A stretch of 64,000 bases of DNA, from positions 62,001 through 126,000 of the forward strand of contig JAIXUH010000039.1 in the NCBI GenBank assembly GCA_027484145.1. Direction: 5' to 3'. Position numbers and translations under genes: made by a program. This DNA is from Rhodobacter sp. Its GTDB lineage: Bacteria; Pseudomonadota; Alphaproteobacteria; Rhodobacterales; Rhodobacteraceae. Positions 8,526 to 16,682 of the stretch are shown piece by piece. The number at the start of each line of letters is the position of its first letter. Position 1 is the stretch's first letter. Below the pieces are notes generated by a model that did not search any database, was not told the origin of the DNA, and saw only the letters and a program-made list of their open reading frames with translations.

Positions 8526-9364
8526 TTGAATTTGGCGATCATGTCCTTGATCCCCGGAATGGTTTCAATCTGGTCGGCATGGCTGGGCTGGAAATACTGC
8601 ACCAGCGACCGCTGGCTGTTTCCGGCAAGGATCGTGAAATAATACATCTCATATCCCGGCAGCACACAGCAGGGGTGATAGCCCTTGTCGATGGCAATCG
8701 TTGACCCGTCGACGATGTGATAGGCCGCGCCCGGTTGACCATCCTCGCGCTGCAGCATTTGCAGGCCCGACCCATGCGGTGGGTTGAAGCGGAAGTTGTA
8801 AACCTCGTCATGGTGCGATTCCAAGGGCAGGCGGTCGGTGTCGTGTTTGTGGCTGGGAAAGCCCGACCAGCCCCCTTTGCCCACCGTATACAACTCCGAC
8901 ACCAGCAGGCGGCCGACGCGGCCATGATACTTGGTGCCAAGGATGTGCTTGATCTTGCGGTGGGTCTTCGTCTCATCCGATCCGTATTGCACCATGTCGA
9001 TGTCTTCGGCGCGGACGGCAAAGGCGGGCAGCACCTGATCAAATCGCGCACCGGCCACGAAAACCTCGGCCTTTTCCGAAAGGCAGGTGATTTCCGCCGC
9101 TGCACCCGATGGCACATAGGCGCCCTCAGGCTCGGCGTCCCAGACATGCTTGCGGCGCTTGCCGATGCGCGAAAAGGTCTGGCCGTCTGTCATGACATCC
9201 ACCGTGCCCGTCGCTGGCACGACGCAGGTTTCATAACCGTCAAACTGGCTGACAAAGGTCTGCCCCCGCGTCAGCTTGACGATGTTGAAGCAGGCCAGCG
9301 GCACCACCCGGCCACCGGGGGCCACGACGGGTAGATTGGCATTGTCATACGGGGGAATGTGCAT
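8522..9364 (-). CDS. iolB: 5-deoxy-glucuronate isomerase
   Basis: A 280-residue KduI/IolB-family bicupin. The metal-site region reads WSGFPSHKHDTD followed by LESHHDEVYNFRF, and a second conserved block is DKGYHPCCVLPGYEMYYF. IolB converts 5-deoxy-glucuronate to 2-deoxy-5-keto-gluconate, the substrate of IolC. The gene sits between iolC (14-base gap upstream) and the aldolase (ATGA overlap downstream), giving a continuous IolC-IolB-IolJ series. Length is as expected for the family. Confidence 0.9.
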   Translation of the reverse strand: MHIPPYDNANLPVVAPGGRVVPLACFNIVKLTRGQTFVSQFDGYETCVVPATGTVDVMTDGQTFSRIGKRRKHVWDAEPEGAYVPSGAAAEITCLSEKAEVFVAGARFDQVLPAFAVRAEDIDMVQYGSDETKTHRKIKHILGTKYHGRVGRLLVSELYTVGKGGWSGFPSHKHDTDRLPLESHHDEVYNFRFNPPHGSGLQMLQREDGQPGAAYHIVDGSTIAIDKGYHPCCVLPGYEMYYFTILAGNSQRSLVQYFQPSHADQIETIPGIKDMIAKFK

Positions 9365-9378
9365 GTGCGGCCCTTTGT

Positions 9379-10356
9379 TCAGAGGCTTGGGTTTCGGGCA
9401 AGAAAGACTTCAAGGGTATCGCTGCGCGGCGATGCCGGGGCGCAGCCGATGCCGGCCACGATCATGGCGGCTGTGGCGGCCCCGCGGCGCAAGGCCTCGG
9501 TCAGGCTGTGACCTTGCGCCAAAGCGGCCATCAGCCCGCCCATGAAACCATCGCCCGCCCCCAGCGGCTTGAGCGCCTTGACCGCAAAGATCGGGGTCGT
9601 GATCGGACCGTCGCGTGTAAAGGTGGTCGCGCCATCCGGGCCGCGTTTGTACACGCAGAACCGCGCGCTGGTTTGTGCCAGCGACTGCGCCAAGGCTGCG
9701 CCCTTGTCGTGGCCGCCAGCCAAAAGACCGAATTCATCATCATTGCCGATCACCACGTCGGCAAGGGCGGCCATTTGCCCGCAAAGGGAGGCCGCCTCAT
9801 TCGCCGAAGCCCAGGCAGCAGGGCGCCAGTCAACATCTAGTACTGTCATGGCCCCTGCCGCTTTTGCCTGCGCCATGGCGGCAAGGGTGGCCGCGCGTGA
9901 TGGTTCGGTTGATAGTGCGGTTCCGGTGACAATCAGGGCACCGACACGGTCGAAATCGACAAGATTCACATCAGCCAGCGTCAGCAACAGATCAGCCGCA
10001 CCGTTCCGATAAAGCACGGCCTGACAATTGCTTGGTACAGTTTCGGCGATGGCAAGCGCGTTGCGGACCTGCCCGCCCACCGTGCGAACATGGGTGGTAT
10101 CCACGCCATACCGATCAAGTTCGGCCAGACAATAGCGCCCGACGGCATCGTCCGACGTGCAAGTCAGCAGGGAAACCTGCGCGCCCTGCCGCGCCAAAGC
10201 CACGCAGATATTGCCAGCAGACCCGCCCAAGGCGGCGGTAAAGGTCAGCGCCTCTTCGATCCGGGTGCCGGGCGGGGCGGCGTAAAGGTCAAGCCCGACG
10301 CGCCCCAGCACCACAAAGCGGTTCAGGCGCAGACGCTGGTCGAACGGCCCGATCAT
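9379..10356 (-). CDS. iolC: 5-dehydro-2-deoxygluconokinase
   Basis: A 325-residue PfkB-family kinase. The N-terminal GRVGLDLYAAPPGTRIEEA followed by LGGSAGNICVALARQG is close to the IolC pattern, and the catalytic motif is GAGDGFMGG (D269). IolC phosphorylates 2-deoxy-5-keto-gluconate. It is the first gene of the leftward iolC-iolB-aldolase operon. A perfect palindromic operator lies 77-94 bases upstream, shared with the divergent dehydrogenase operon. It differs clearly from the other PfkB kinase in the window (5328-6275), which lacks the DLY motif. Confidence 0.85.
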   Translation of the reverse strand: MIGPFDQRLRLNRFVVLGRVGLDLYAAPPGTRIEEALTFTAALGGSAGNICVALARQGAQVSLLTCTSDDAVGRYCLAELDRYGVDTTHVRTVGGQVRNALAIAETVPSNCQAVLYRNGAADLLLTLADVNLVDFDRVGALIVTGTALSTEPSRAATLAAMAQAKAAGAMTVLDVDWRPAAWASANEAASLCGQMAALADVVIGNDDEFGLLAGGHDKGAALAQSLAQTSARFCVYKRGPDGATTFTRDGPITTPIFAVKALKPLGAGDGFMGGLMAALAQGHSLTEALRRGAATAAMIVAGIGCAPASPRSDTLEVFLARNPSL

Positions 10357-10432
10357 GCCACGCCCTTTCGCACTGTCAGAACATCGCCATTCTGATTTCT
10401 GTTGACCTTAAGCATGGCGTGACGCTACCACT

Positions 10433-10450
10433 TTTGCAACCGGTTGCAAA
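10433..10450. promoter_or_regulatory. Perfect 18-bp palindrome, probable LacI-family operator
   Basis: TTTGCAACCGGTTGCAAA is a perfect 18-bp palindrome with a central CG step, the hallmark of LacI/GalR-family operators. It lies in the gap between the divergent iolC operon and the dehydrogenase operon. The LacI-type regulator gene at the far end of the cluster (13634-14632) is the obvious candidate to bind it and control both directions. Confidence 0.75.
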
Positions 10451-10472
10451 CGTGCGGAAGTGGAATTGCCCG

Positions 10473-11573
10473 ATGGGTGAAATTGGCATCGGGATCGTGG
10501 GCGGCGGCTATATGGGCAAAGCCCATTCCGTTGCCATGGCTGCCGTGGGGGCCGTGTTTGACACCGCCCTTCGCCCCCGGCTGGAAATGATCTGCGCCAC
10601 GTCAGACAGCAGTGCCGAACGCTATCGCATGGCTTATGGTTTTGCCCGCGGCACGGCAGACTGGCGCGTGCTGGTGGCTGATCCGCAGGTTCAGGCGGTG
10701 GTGATCGCATCGCCGCAGGAAACCCACCGCGCCATTGCCGAAGCCGCCTTTGCGCTTGGCAAGCCGGTGTTTTGCGAAAAGCCCCTTGGCGCTGATCTGG
10801 CAGACAGCCGGGCCATGGTGGCGGCGGCTCGCGCCTCGCGCTGCATCAACATGGTCGGCTTCAACTATATCCGCACGCCGGCATCGCAATATGCGCGCGC
10901 CCTGTTGGCGGCGGGTGAGATTGGTCAGGTCACATGGTTTCGCGGTGAACATACCGAAGACTTCGATGCTGATCCGGACAAGCCCGCTTCGTGGCGCAAC
11001 TTTGGCGCGGCCAATGGGACGATGGGTGATCTGGCGCCGCACATGGTCAACGCGGCCCTTGCGCTGATCGGGCCGATTGCGCGGCTGAATGCTGATATTG
11101 CCACGGTCTACACCACACGTCCGGGGGCCGAAGGGAAGCAGGTCAACGATGACATCGGGCAGTTCATGTGCCGCTTTACCAACGGGGCGATGGGGCATCT
11201 TTCGTTCAGCCGCGTCGCGACGGGCCGCAAGATGGGCTATCAGTATGAGGTGACGGGTACCAAGGGCGCGATCCGTTTTGATCAGGAAGACCAGAATGCG
11301 CTTTGGCTTTACCGCGCTGATGACCCGCCGGGGCAGCGCGGTTTCCGCAAGATCCTGACCGGGCCGGAGCATCCCGATTACCTGCCGTTTTGTCAGGGTC
11401 CGGGGCATGGCACCGGATATCAGGACCAGATCATCATCGAGGCGCGCGACTTTCTGCACGCCATCCACACCAAAACCCCGGTCTGGCCGACGTTTGATGA
11501 CGGTATGGAGGTGAACCGCGTCATCGCGGCCGCCCATGCCAGCCACGCGTCGGGCACATGGATTGATCTTTGA
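10473..11573 (+). CDS. Gfo/Idh/MocA-family oxidoreductase (inositol-dehydrogenase-like)
   Basis: A 366-residue NAD(P)-dependent dehydrogenase. The Rossmann motif GIGIVGGGYMGKAHS is at the N-terminus and the catalytic EKP motif appears as FCEKPLGADL. The family includes myo- and scyllo-inositol dehydrogenases (IolG, IolX, IolW). Start 10473 was chosen because upstream in-frame starts would put the 10433-10450 operator inside the gene. It leads a three-gene operon with the IolE-like enzyme (10-base gap) and a second dehydrogenase. The likely role is oxidation of a cyclitol or its derivative. Confidence 0.85.
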   Translation: MGEIGIGIVGGGYMGKAHSVAMAAVGAVFDTALRPRLEMICATSDSSAERYRMAYGFARGTADWRVLVADPQVQAVVIASPQETHRAIAEAAFALGKPVFCEKPLGADLADSRAMVAAARASRCINMVGFNYIRTPASQYARALLAAGEIGQVTWFRGEHTEDFDADPDKPASWRNFGAANGTMGDLAPHMVNAALALIGPIARLNADIATVYTTRPGAEGKQVNDDIGQFMCRFTNGAMGHLSFSRVATGRKMGYQYEVTGTKGAIRFDQEDQNALWLYRADDPPGQRGFRKILTGPEHPDYLPFCQGPGHGTGYQDQIIIEARDFLHAIHTKTPVWPTFDDGMEVNRVIAAAHASHASGTWIDL

Positions 11574-11583
11574 AAGGACCAAA

Positions 11584-12468
11584 ATGATCCATATCGGCAA
11601 TGCGCCCTGTTCGTGGGGTGTTGAATTCGCAAATGACCCGCGCAATCCGCCGTGGCGGCGCGTGCTGTCCGACTGCGCGGCGGCGGGCTACACCGGCATC
11701 GAGTTGGGGCCTGTTGGCTTTATGCCTGAAGACCCGATCGAACTGGGCGAGGCTTTGGCCGAAAACGGCATGACCCTGATCGGCGGTGTGGTGTTCCGCC
11801 CCTTCCATGACCCGGATGCTTGGGATGATGTTTGGGATGGTGCACAACGCACCTGCAAGGCGTTGGTGGCACATGGGGCGCGGCATCTGGTGCTGATCGA
11901 TTCCATCTCGCCCCGCCGGGCACCCACGGCCGGGCGCGCGGCCGAGGCCGAGCAAATGGGCGCTGATGAATGGGCTGCCTTTGTGGGGCGCATCCGCACG
12001 GTGGCGGAATTGGGCGCAGACCATGGGCTGGTTGTGGGGATTCATGCCCACGCGGCGGGTTTCATTGACTTTGAGCCCGAGTTGGAACGTCTGCTTAACG
12101 ATGTCGACGATGATCTGCTGAAGATCTGTTTTGACACCGGGCATCATTCCTATGCCGGATATGACCCGGTGGCGTTCATGAAGCGGCATATGGGGCGCAT
12201 TTCCTATATGCACTTCAAGGACATTGATCCTGTGGTCAAGGCGCGCTGCGTGGAAAACCGGACCGGGTTCTATGATGCCTGCGGTCAGGGAATCTTTTGC
12301 AATTTGGGCAAGGGCGACGTTGATTTCGCGGCGGTCCGGCATCTGTTGCTGGAGTCCGGGTTCAACGGCTGGTGCACCGTCGAACAGGATTGTGATCCGG
12401 CAGGAACAACATCGCCGGTGGCGGATGCACGGGCGAACCGCGATTATCTCGCCTCGATCGGGTTTTGA
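11584..12468 (+). CDS. IolE-like sugar phosphate isomerase/epimerase (TIM barrel)
   Basis: A 294-residue xylose-isomerase-like TIM-barrel enzyme. The opening IGNAPCSWGVEFANDP is like that of inosose dehydratases and related epimerases. Metal-site segments are visible as CFDTGHHSYAG, ISYMHFKDIDP and WCTVEQDCDP. IolE removes water from scyllo-inosose; within this iol-type cluster that is the best guess, but 3-keto-sugar isomerases have the same fold. A clear ribosome site (AAAGGA) precedes the ATG, and the next gene follows after 11 bases. Confidence 0.8.
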   Translation: MIHIGNAPCSWGVEFANDPRNPPWRRVLSDCAAAGYTGIELGPVGFMPEDPIELGEALAENGMTLIGGVVFRPFHDPDAWDDVWDGAQRTCKALVAHGARHLVLIDSISPRRAPTAGRAAEAEQMGADEWAAFVGRIRTVAELGADHGLVVGIHAHAAGFIDFEPELERLLNDVDDDLLKICFDTGHHSYAGYDPVAFMKRHMGRISYMHFKDIDPVVKARCVENRTGFYDACGQGIFCNLGKGDVDFAAVRHLLLESGFNGWCTVEQDCDPAGTTSPVADARANRDYLASIGF

Positions 12469-12479
12469 AAGGACATCGC

Positions 12480-13637
12480 ATGAAGCGCTTGAACTGGGGA
12501 ATGATTGGCGGCGGTGAGGGCAGCCAGATCGGGCCGGCGCACCGTCTGGCCGCAGGGCTGGACGCAGCATTCGTGCTGAGTGCGGGTGCGCTGGACCATG
12601 ACCCCGCGGCTGGCCGCGATTTCGCGCAGCGCCTTGGCATTGCAGCGGACCGCGCTTATGGCGACTGGCGCGAGATGCTGGCGGGTGAGCGCAACCGCCC
12701 CGACAAGGTTGACCTTGTGACCGTGGCCACACCTAACGCGACACACTACGAGATTACCAAGGCTTTCCTTGAGGCCGGGATTCACGTGCTGTGCGAAAAG
12801 CCGATGACCGTGACCGAGGCCGAGGCCGAAGATCTGGTGCTGACAGCCCGCAAGGCCGGGCGCATCTGCGCGGTGAACTATGGCTATACCGGCTATGCGC
12901 TGGTGCGGCACATGCGGGCTATGGTGGCGCGGGGCGATATTGGTGCCGTGCGTCTGGTGGTGGCGGAATTTGCCCATGGCCATCATGCCGATGCGGCCAA
13001 TGCCGACAATCCGCGTGTGCGGTGGCGCTATGATCCGGCGCAGGCAGGTGTTTCGGCGCAGTTTGCCGATTGCGGCATTCATGCGCTGCATATGGCGAGC
13101 TTTGTGACAGGGCAGGAAGTGGCCACGCTGTCGGCTGACTTTGCGTCTTGCCTGCCGTCGCGGGTGCTGGAAGACGACGCCATGGTCAACTTTCGCATGG
13201 ATCGCGGCACGGTCGGGCGGTTGTGGACATCATCTGTCGCCATCGGGCGGCAGCATGGCCTGACGATTCAGGTGTTTGGCGAAACGGGCGGTCTGCGCTG
13301 GGCGCAGGAACAGCCCAACCAGTTGTTCTATATGCCCTTGGGCCAGCGCCTGCAGGTGATTGAGCGTGGTGAAGGCAACCTGTCGCCCGAAGCGGACCGC
13401 GCCAGCCGCGTGACCGTTGGCCATGCCGAAGGGATGCCGCTGGCCTTTGGCAACATCTACCGTGATCTGGCCGAAGGCATTGCTGCGATGGAGGCTGGGC
13501 GCGCACCTGACCCTGCAATTTCGCTGTACCCGCGTGCCGAAGATGGCCTGCGGTCCATCGCCGCCATTCATGCGGCTGTGCGGTCGGCTGCGGGCAAGGG
13601 CGAATGGGTGGATGCCCGGCCGAAGCTTTTTCGCTAG
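12480..13637 (+). CDS. Gfo/Idh/MocA-family oxidoreductase (second copy)
   Basis: A 385-residue dehydrogenase with the Rossmann motif GMIGGGEGSQIGPAHR and the EKP motif VLCEKPMTVTEAEAE. The GEGSQIG/AHR signature marks a different branch from the 10473 enzyme, so the two probably oxidise different stereoisomers or act at different steps (compare IolX and IolW in Bacillus, which handle scyllo-inositol). AAAGGACATCGC provides the ribosome site. Its TAG stop shares the palindrome CTAG with the stop of the convergent LacI gene. Confidence 0.85.
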   Translation: MKRLNWGMIGGGEGSQIGPAHRLAAGLDAAFVLSAGALDHDPAAGRDFAQRLGIAADRAYGDWREMLAGERNRPDKVDLVTVATPNATHYEITKAFLEAGIHVLCEKPMTVTEAEAEDLVLTARKAGRICAVNYGYTGYALVRHMRAMVARGDIGAVRLVVAEFAHGHHADAANADNPRVRWRYDPAQAGVSAQFADCGIHALHMASFVTGQEVATLSADFASCLPSRVLEDDAMVNFRMDRGTVGRLWTSSVAIGRQHGLTIQVFGETGGLRWAQEQPNQLFYMPLGQRLQVIERGEGNLSPEADRASRVTVGHAEGMPLAFGNIYRDLAEGIAAMEAGRAPDPAISLYPRAEDGLRSIAAIHAAVRSAAGKGEWVDARPKLFR

Positions 13638-14632
13638 GGCAAAGGCCGCAAAGTGCCGCGTTCGGTGATGCGGCAGGGGTAAATCCGGGCCTCGGGCAGC
13701 CTGTCTGGGGCTTTGATGCTGGCGATGATCATGGCCACGGCGGCGCGGATGATCTCGGGGAAGGGCTGGTGGATGGTGGTCAGGTGCACCAATGCCCATC
13801 CGGCCATATCCATGTCGTTCAGCCCGATGATGCCCAGATCATCGGGCACGACCAGACCCGCATCGCGTGCGGCGGAAAGCGCGCCGATGGACAGAACGTC
13901 ATCGCCGCAGAAGTAGGCTTCAGCGGGCGTGTTGTGCAGCAGGTTCAGCATCTCGGCGCGGCCCGCCTCAAAGCTATAGGCGGCGGCAAAGCTCGCAGTG
14001 GCCGTAACGCCGCCATGGGCTGCAGCAGCAGCGCGGAACCCCGCCCAACGGTCTTGGGTTGTTGACGCCGTTTGCGGCCCGCCCATGAACCCGATCCTGC
14101 GATAGCCGCGTGCGATCAGTGTCTCGGCGGCCATTTCCCCGGCGCGGTGGTTGTCGATGCCCACCACATGCACATCCGGCGCGCGGGTGGCACGGCCAAA
14201 GGCATGCACCACCGGAATGCCTGCCTGATGAAAGGCCAGCGCAAAGTCTGCGGGCAGGTGCGACGAGGCGATGATGACACCATCGACCGAATATTGCCGC
14301 AACAACCGGATCGACTGTGCGGGATCAACCTCATCCGTCAGGTTGACCAGCAGCGGGCGCAAACCCTGTTCCTGCAAGGCGCGGGTGAACAGGTCGAAGA
14401 TCTGCAGAAAGACCGGGTTGTGAAAGTTGTTCGAGACAAGCCCGATCAGTTCCGTCCGCCGCGTGGTCAAGCTACGGGCAAGCATGTTTGGGCTGTAGCC
14501 CAGTTCGGTCGCGGCTTGGGTCACCTTTGCGCGGGTCTTGGCAGAGACCGAGGCACCGGGGGTAAAGGTGCGCGACACCGCCGCACGTGACACGCCTGCC
14601 CGTTCGGCGACGTCTTTCAGTGTCACACCCAT
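13634..14632 (-). CDS. LacI-family transcriptional regulator
   Basis: A 332-residue repressor. The N-terminal helix-turn-helix with hinge (MGVTLKDVAERAGVSRAAV, then GYSPNMLARSLTTRRT) is followed by a periplasmic-binding-like sensor domain (ELIGLVSNNFHNPVF, GVIIASSHLPAD, FMGGPQTASTTQDR). Start 14632 is the family start; an upstream extension to 14671 is not supported. It is convergent with the second dehydrogenase and ends the carbohydrate region. The probable target is the perfect palindrome at 10433-10450. The inducer would be a sugar or cyclitol intermediate (inference). Confidence 0.92.
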   Translation of the reverse strand: MGVTLKDVAERAGVSRAAVSRTFTPGASVSAKTRAKVTQAATELGYSPNMLARSLTTRRTELIGLVSNNFHNPVFLQIFDLFTRALQEQGLRPLLVNLTDEVDPAQSIRLLRQYSVDGVIIASSHLPADFALAFHQAGIPVVHAFGRATRAPDVHVVGIDNHRAGEMAAETLIARGYRRIGFMGGPQTASTTQDRWAGFRAAAAAHGGVTATASFAAAYSFEAGRAEMLNLLHNTPAEAYFCGDDVLSIGALSAARDAGLVVPDDLGIIGLNDMDMAGWALVHLTTIHQPFPEIIRAAVAMIIASIKAPDRLPEARIYPCRITERGTLRPLP

Positions 14633-14793
14633 GAAAATCGACCCACCCTTCGCCCGTGTGTGGGCAAACACTAGTCATGCCCTCAGGCAATGTCATGGCC
14701 AAGCGTGATTTGAACAAGAGGGCGGTCATGCGGTGCCTTGCATCGGCAGGCGTTTGGCTATCCCATGGTGTCTGTGCCCCAAGGGAGAGTGTC

Positions 14794-15987
14794 GTGACCC
14801 CGCATTTTGCCGAACGGATGGATCTTGTGCAGCCATCGGCGATCCGCGAGCTTTTGGCGCTTGGGGCAGACCCGTCGATCATTTCATTCGGGGGCGGCTA
14901 TCCCGATGCTTTGCTGTTTCCGAAGGATCAGTTGGAGGCTGTGTTCCGCGAGGTGATCCAGCAACCGGGCGGCGCGGCAATGCAATATGCGCCGTCAGTT
15001 GGGCTGCCGCGTCTGCGCGAACAGGTTGCCGCCTTGATGACGGCGGATGGCACGCCATGCACGGCAGCGGATGTGCTGATCCTGCAAGGGTCGCAGCAGG
15101 GCCTTGATTTCGCGGCGCGGATGTTGGTTGACCCCGGCGATGTGATCATCGCCGAAGACCCGACGTTTCTGGGGGCGCTGATCGCCTTTAACCCCAGCCA
15201 ACCCCGCTATGCCGCCGTGCCGATGGACGGCGAGGGGATGCGGATGGATTTGCTTGAGGCGGCCTTGCAGACGAACCGCAAGGTCCGGATGATCTATACC
15301 GTGCCAGATTTCCAGAACCCGACCGGGGTAACACTGTCCGTGGCGCGGCGGCAACGGCTGATCGAACTGGCCGAGGCCTATGATGTGATCGTGCTGGAAG
15401 ATACGCCCTATCGGCACATCCGTTTCGCAGGCGAGACGCTGCCAACGCTGAAGTCGCTGGATCGGTCGGGCCGCGTGATTCATCTGGGCAGCTTTTCCAA
15501 GGTGCTGGTGCCGGGCCTGCGGATCGGCTGGGCCATTGCCGCACCAGTTTTGCTGGAGCGGATGGGGCTGTTGAAGGTGGCGCAGGATACCCAGACATCC
15601 ACGCTGAACATGGCTGCCGCCAGCCTGTTTCTGGACCGCTATGATCTGGGCGCGCACATCACGGGGCTGCGCGCGGCTTACCGTCGTAAGAAAGAGGTCA
15701 TGCTGGACGCGATCCGCCAGCATTTCCCGCAAGAAGTGACAGTGACGGACCCAGAAGGTGGCCTGTTCACATGGGCCACCTTTCCTGACGGGTTCGATGC
15801 CGCGGTGTTCATGCTCGATGTTGCCCTGCCACAGGCGCGCGTGGCCTATGTGCCGGGGGGCAGCTTCTTTGCCGTGACCCAGCGGGCGAACCATGCCCGC
15901 ATCAACTTTTCCGCACCATCCGAAGACCGCATTCGCGAAGGGATTGCTGCCCTTGGCCGTGCGCTGAAGGCATACCCCATCCCCTGA
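14794..15987 (+). CDS. PLP-dependent aminotransferase, class I/II (2-aminoadipate transaminase/LysN-like)
   Basis: A 397-residue fold-type I aminotransferase. The PLP lysine lies in GSFSKVLVPGLRIGW (K236). Other family blocks are SFGGGYPDALLFP near the N-terminus and YTVPDFQNPTGVTLS. The GTG at 14794 is chosen because AAGGGAGAG (14781-14789) precedes it and the family starts there; the frame stays open upstream to 14656. It resembles the catalytic half of MocR regulators but has no DNA-binding domain. The amino donor is unknown. It is followed 13 bases later by an RraA-like gene. Confidence 0.85.
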   Translation: MTPHFAERMDLVQPSAIRELLALGADPSIISFGGGYPDALLFPKDQLEAVFREVIQQPGGAAMQYAPSVGLPRLREQVAALMTADGTPCTAADVLILQGSQQGLDFAARMLVDPGDVIIAEDPTFLGALIAFNPSQPRYAAVPMDGEGMRMDLLEAALQTNRKVRMIYTVPDFQNPTGVTLSVARRQRLIELAEAYDVIVLEDTPYRHIRFAGETLPTLKSLDRSGRVIHLGSFSKVLVPGLRIGWAIAAPVLLERMGLLKVAQDTQTSTLNMAAASLFLDRYDLGAHITGLRAAYRRKKEVMLDAIRQHFPQEVTVTDPEGGLFTWATFPDGFDAAVFMLDVALPQARVAYVPGGSFFAVTQRANHARINFSAPSEDRIREGIAALGRALKAYPIP

Positions 15988-16000
15988 CACCGAGGCCAGC

Positions 16001-16672
16001 ATGCCCGTGACCGTTTTCACGCCGCCCAAATCCACCCTGACCATGGCCGAGATCGCGCGATGGCGCGTTGTACCTGTGGCGGTCGCCGTTGATCTTGGGC
16101 GCGATGCAGGCCAGATCGACCCCGCGATCCGGCCCCTGTGCCCACCGGGGCGGCAGCCACGCCTGTTTGGCCGCGCCGTGACCGTGCGTTGCGAGCCGCC
16201 GGATTTCGGGGCCGTTTTGCAGGCGCTCGATATTGCGGCAGCGGGTGATGTGCTGGTGATCAACGCCGGCGGGCACCGCGACACGGCGATGATCGGCGAC
16301 ATCCTGTCAGGTCATCTGCGACAAAAGGGTGTGGCGGGTCTGGTCGTTGATGGGGCGGTGCGCGACGTGGGCACCTTGGGGGCATGGCCGGACTTTTCGG
16401 TGTTTTCACGCTGGATTACCCCGCGCGGCCCCATTGGCACTGATCGGGGGGCGGTCAACCTGCCCGTTGTCGTCGGCGGTTGCCAGATCAACCCCGGTGA
16501 TCTGGTGATTGGCGATGATGACGGTCTGGTCGCCTTGACCCCCGATGTGGTTCGGGCGCGGATCGGCGATGCCGAGGCAAAACTTGCGCGCGAGGCGATA
16601 TGGATTGAGGGCCTTGGCAGCGGCCAGTCGGCGGCCGAAGTGTTTTGCCTGCCTCCGGCGCTGAAGGACTGA
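16001..16672 (+). CDS. RraA-like / 4-hydroxy-4-methyl-2-oxoglutarate aldolase family protein
   Basis: A 223-residue protein with the RraA-like fold. Family blocks include DVLVINAGGHRDTAMIGDI and GLVVDGAVRDVG, the latter carrying the DGxxRD motif that in HMG/CHA aldolases and oxaloacetate decarboxylases helps bind substrate and metal. GEDDG-type residues near the end appear as GDDDGLVAL. Adjacent to the aminotransferase on the same strand, it could handle a 2-oxo acid product of transamination. RNase E inhibitor function is less likely in this context. Confidence 0.8.
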   Translation: MPVTVFTPPKSTLTMAEIARWRVVPVAVAVDLGRDAGQIDPAIRPLCPPGRQPRLFGRAVTVRCEPPDFGAVLQALDIAAAGDVLVINAGGHRDTAMIGDILSGHLRQKGVAGLVVDGAVRDVGTLGAWPDFSVFSRWITPRGPIGTDRGAVNLPVVVGGCQINPGDLVIGDDDGLVALTPDVVRARIGDAEAKLAREAIWIEGLGSGQSAAEVFCLPPALKD

Positions 16673-16682
16673 CCGGGACGGT

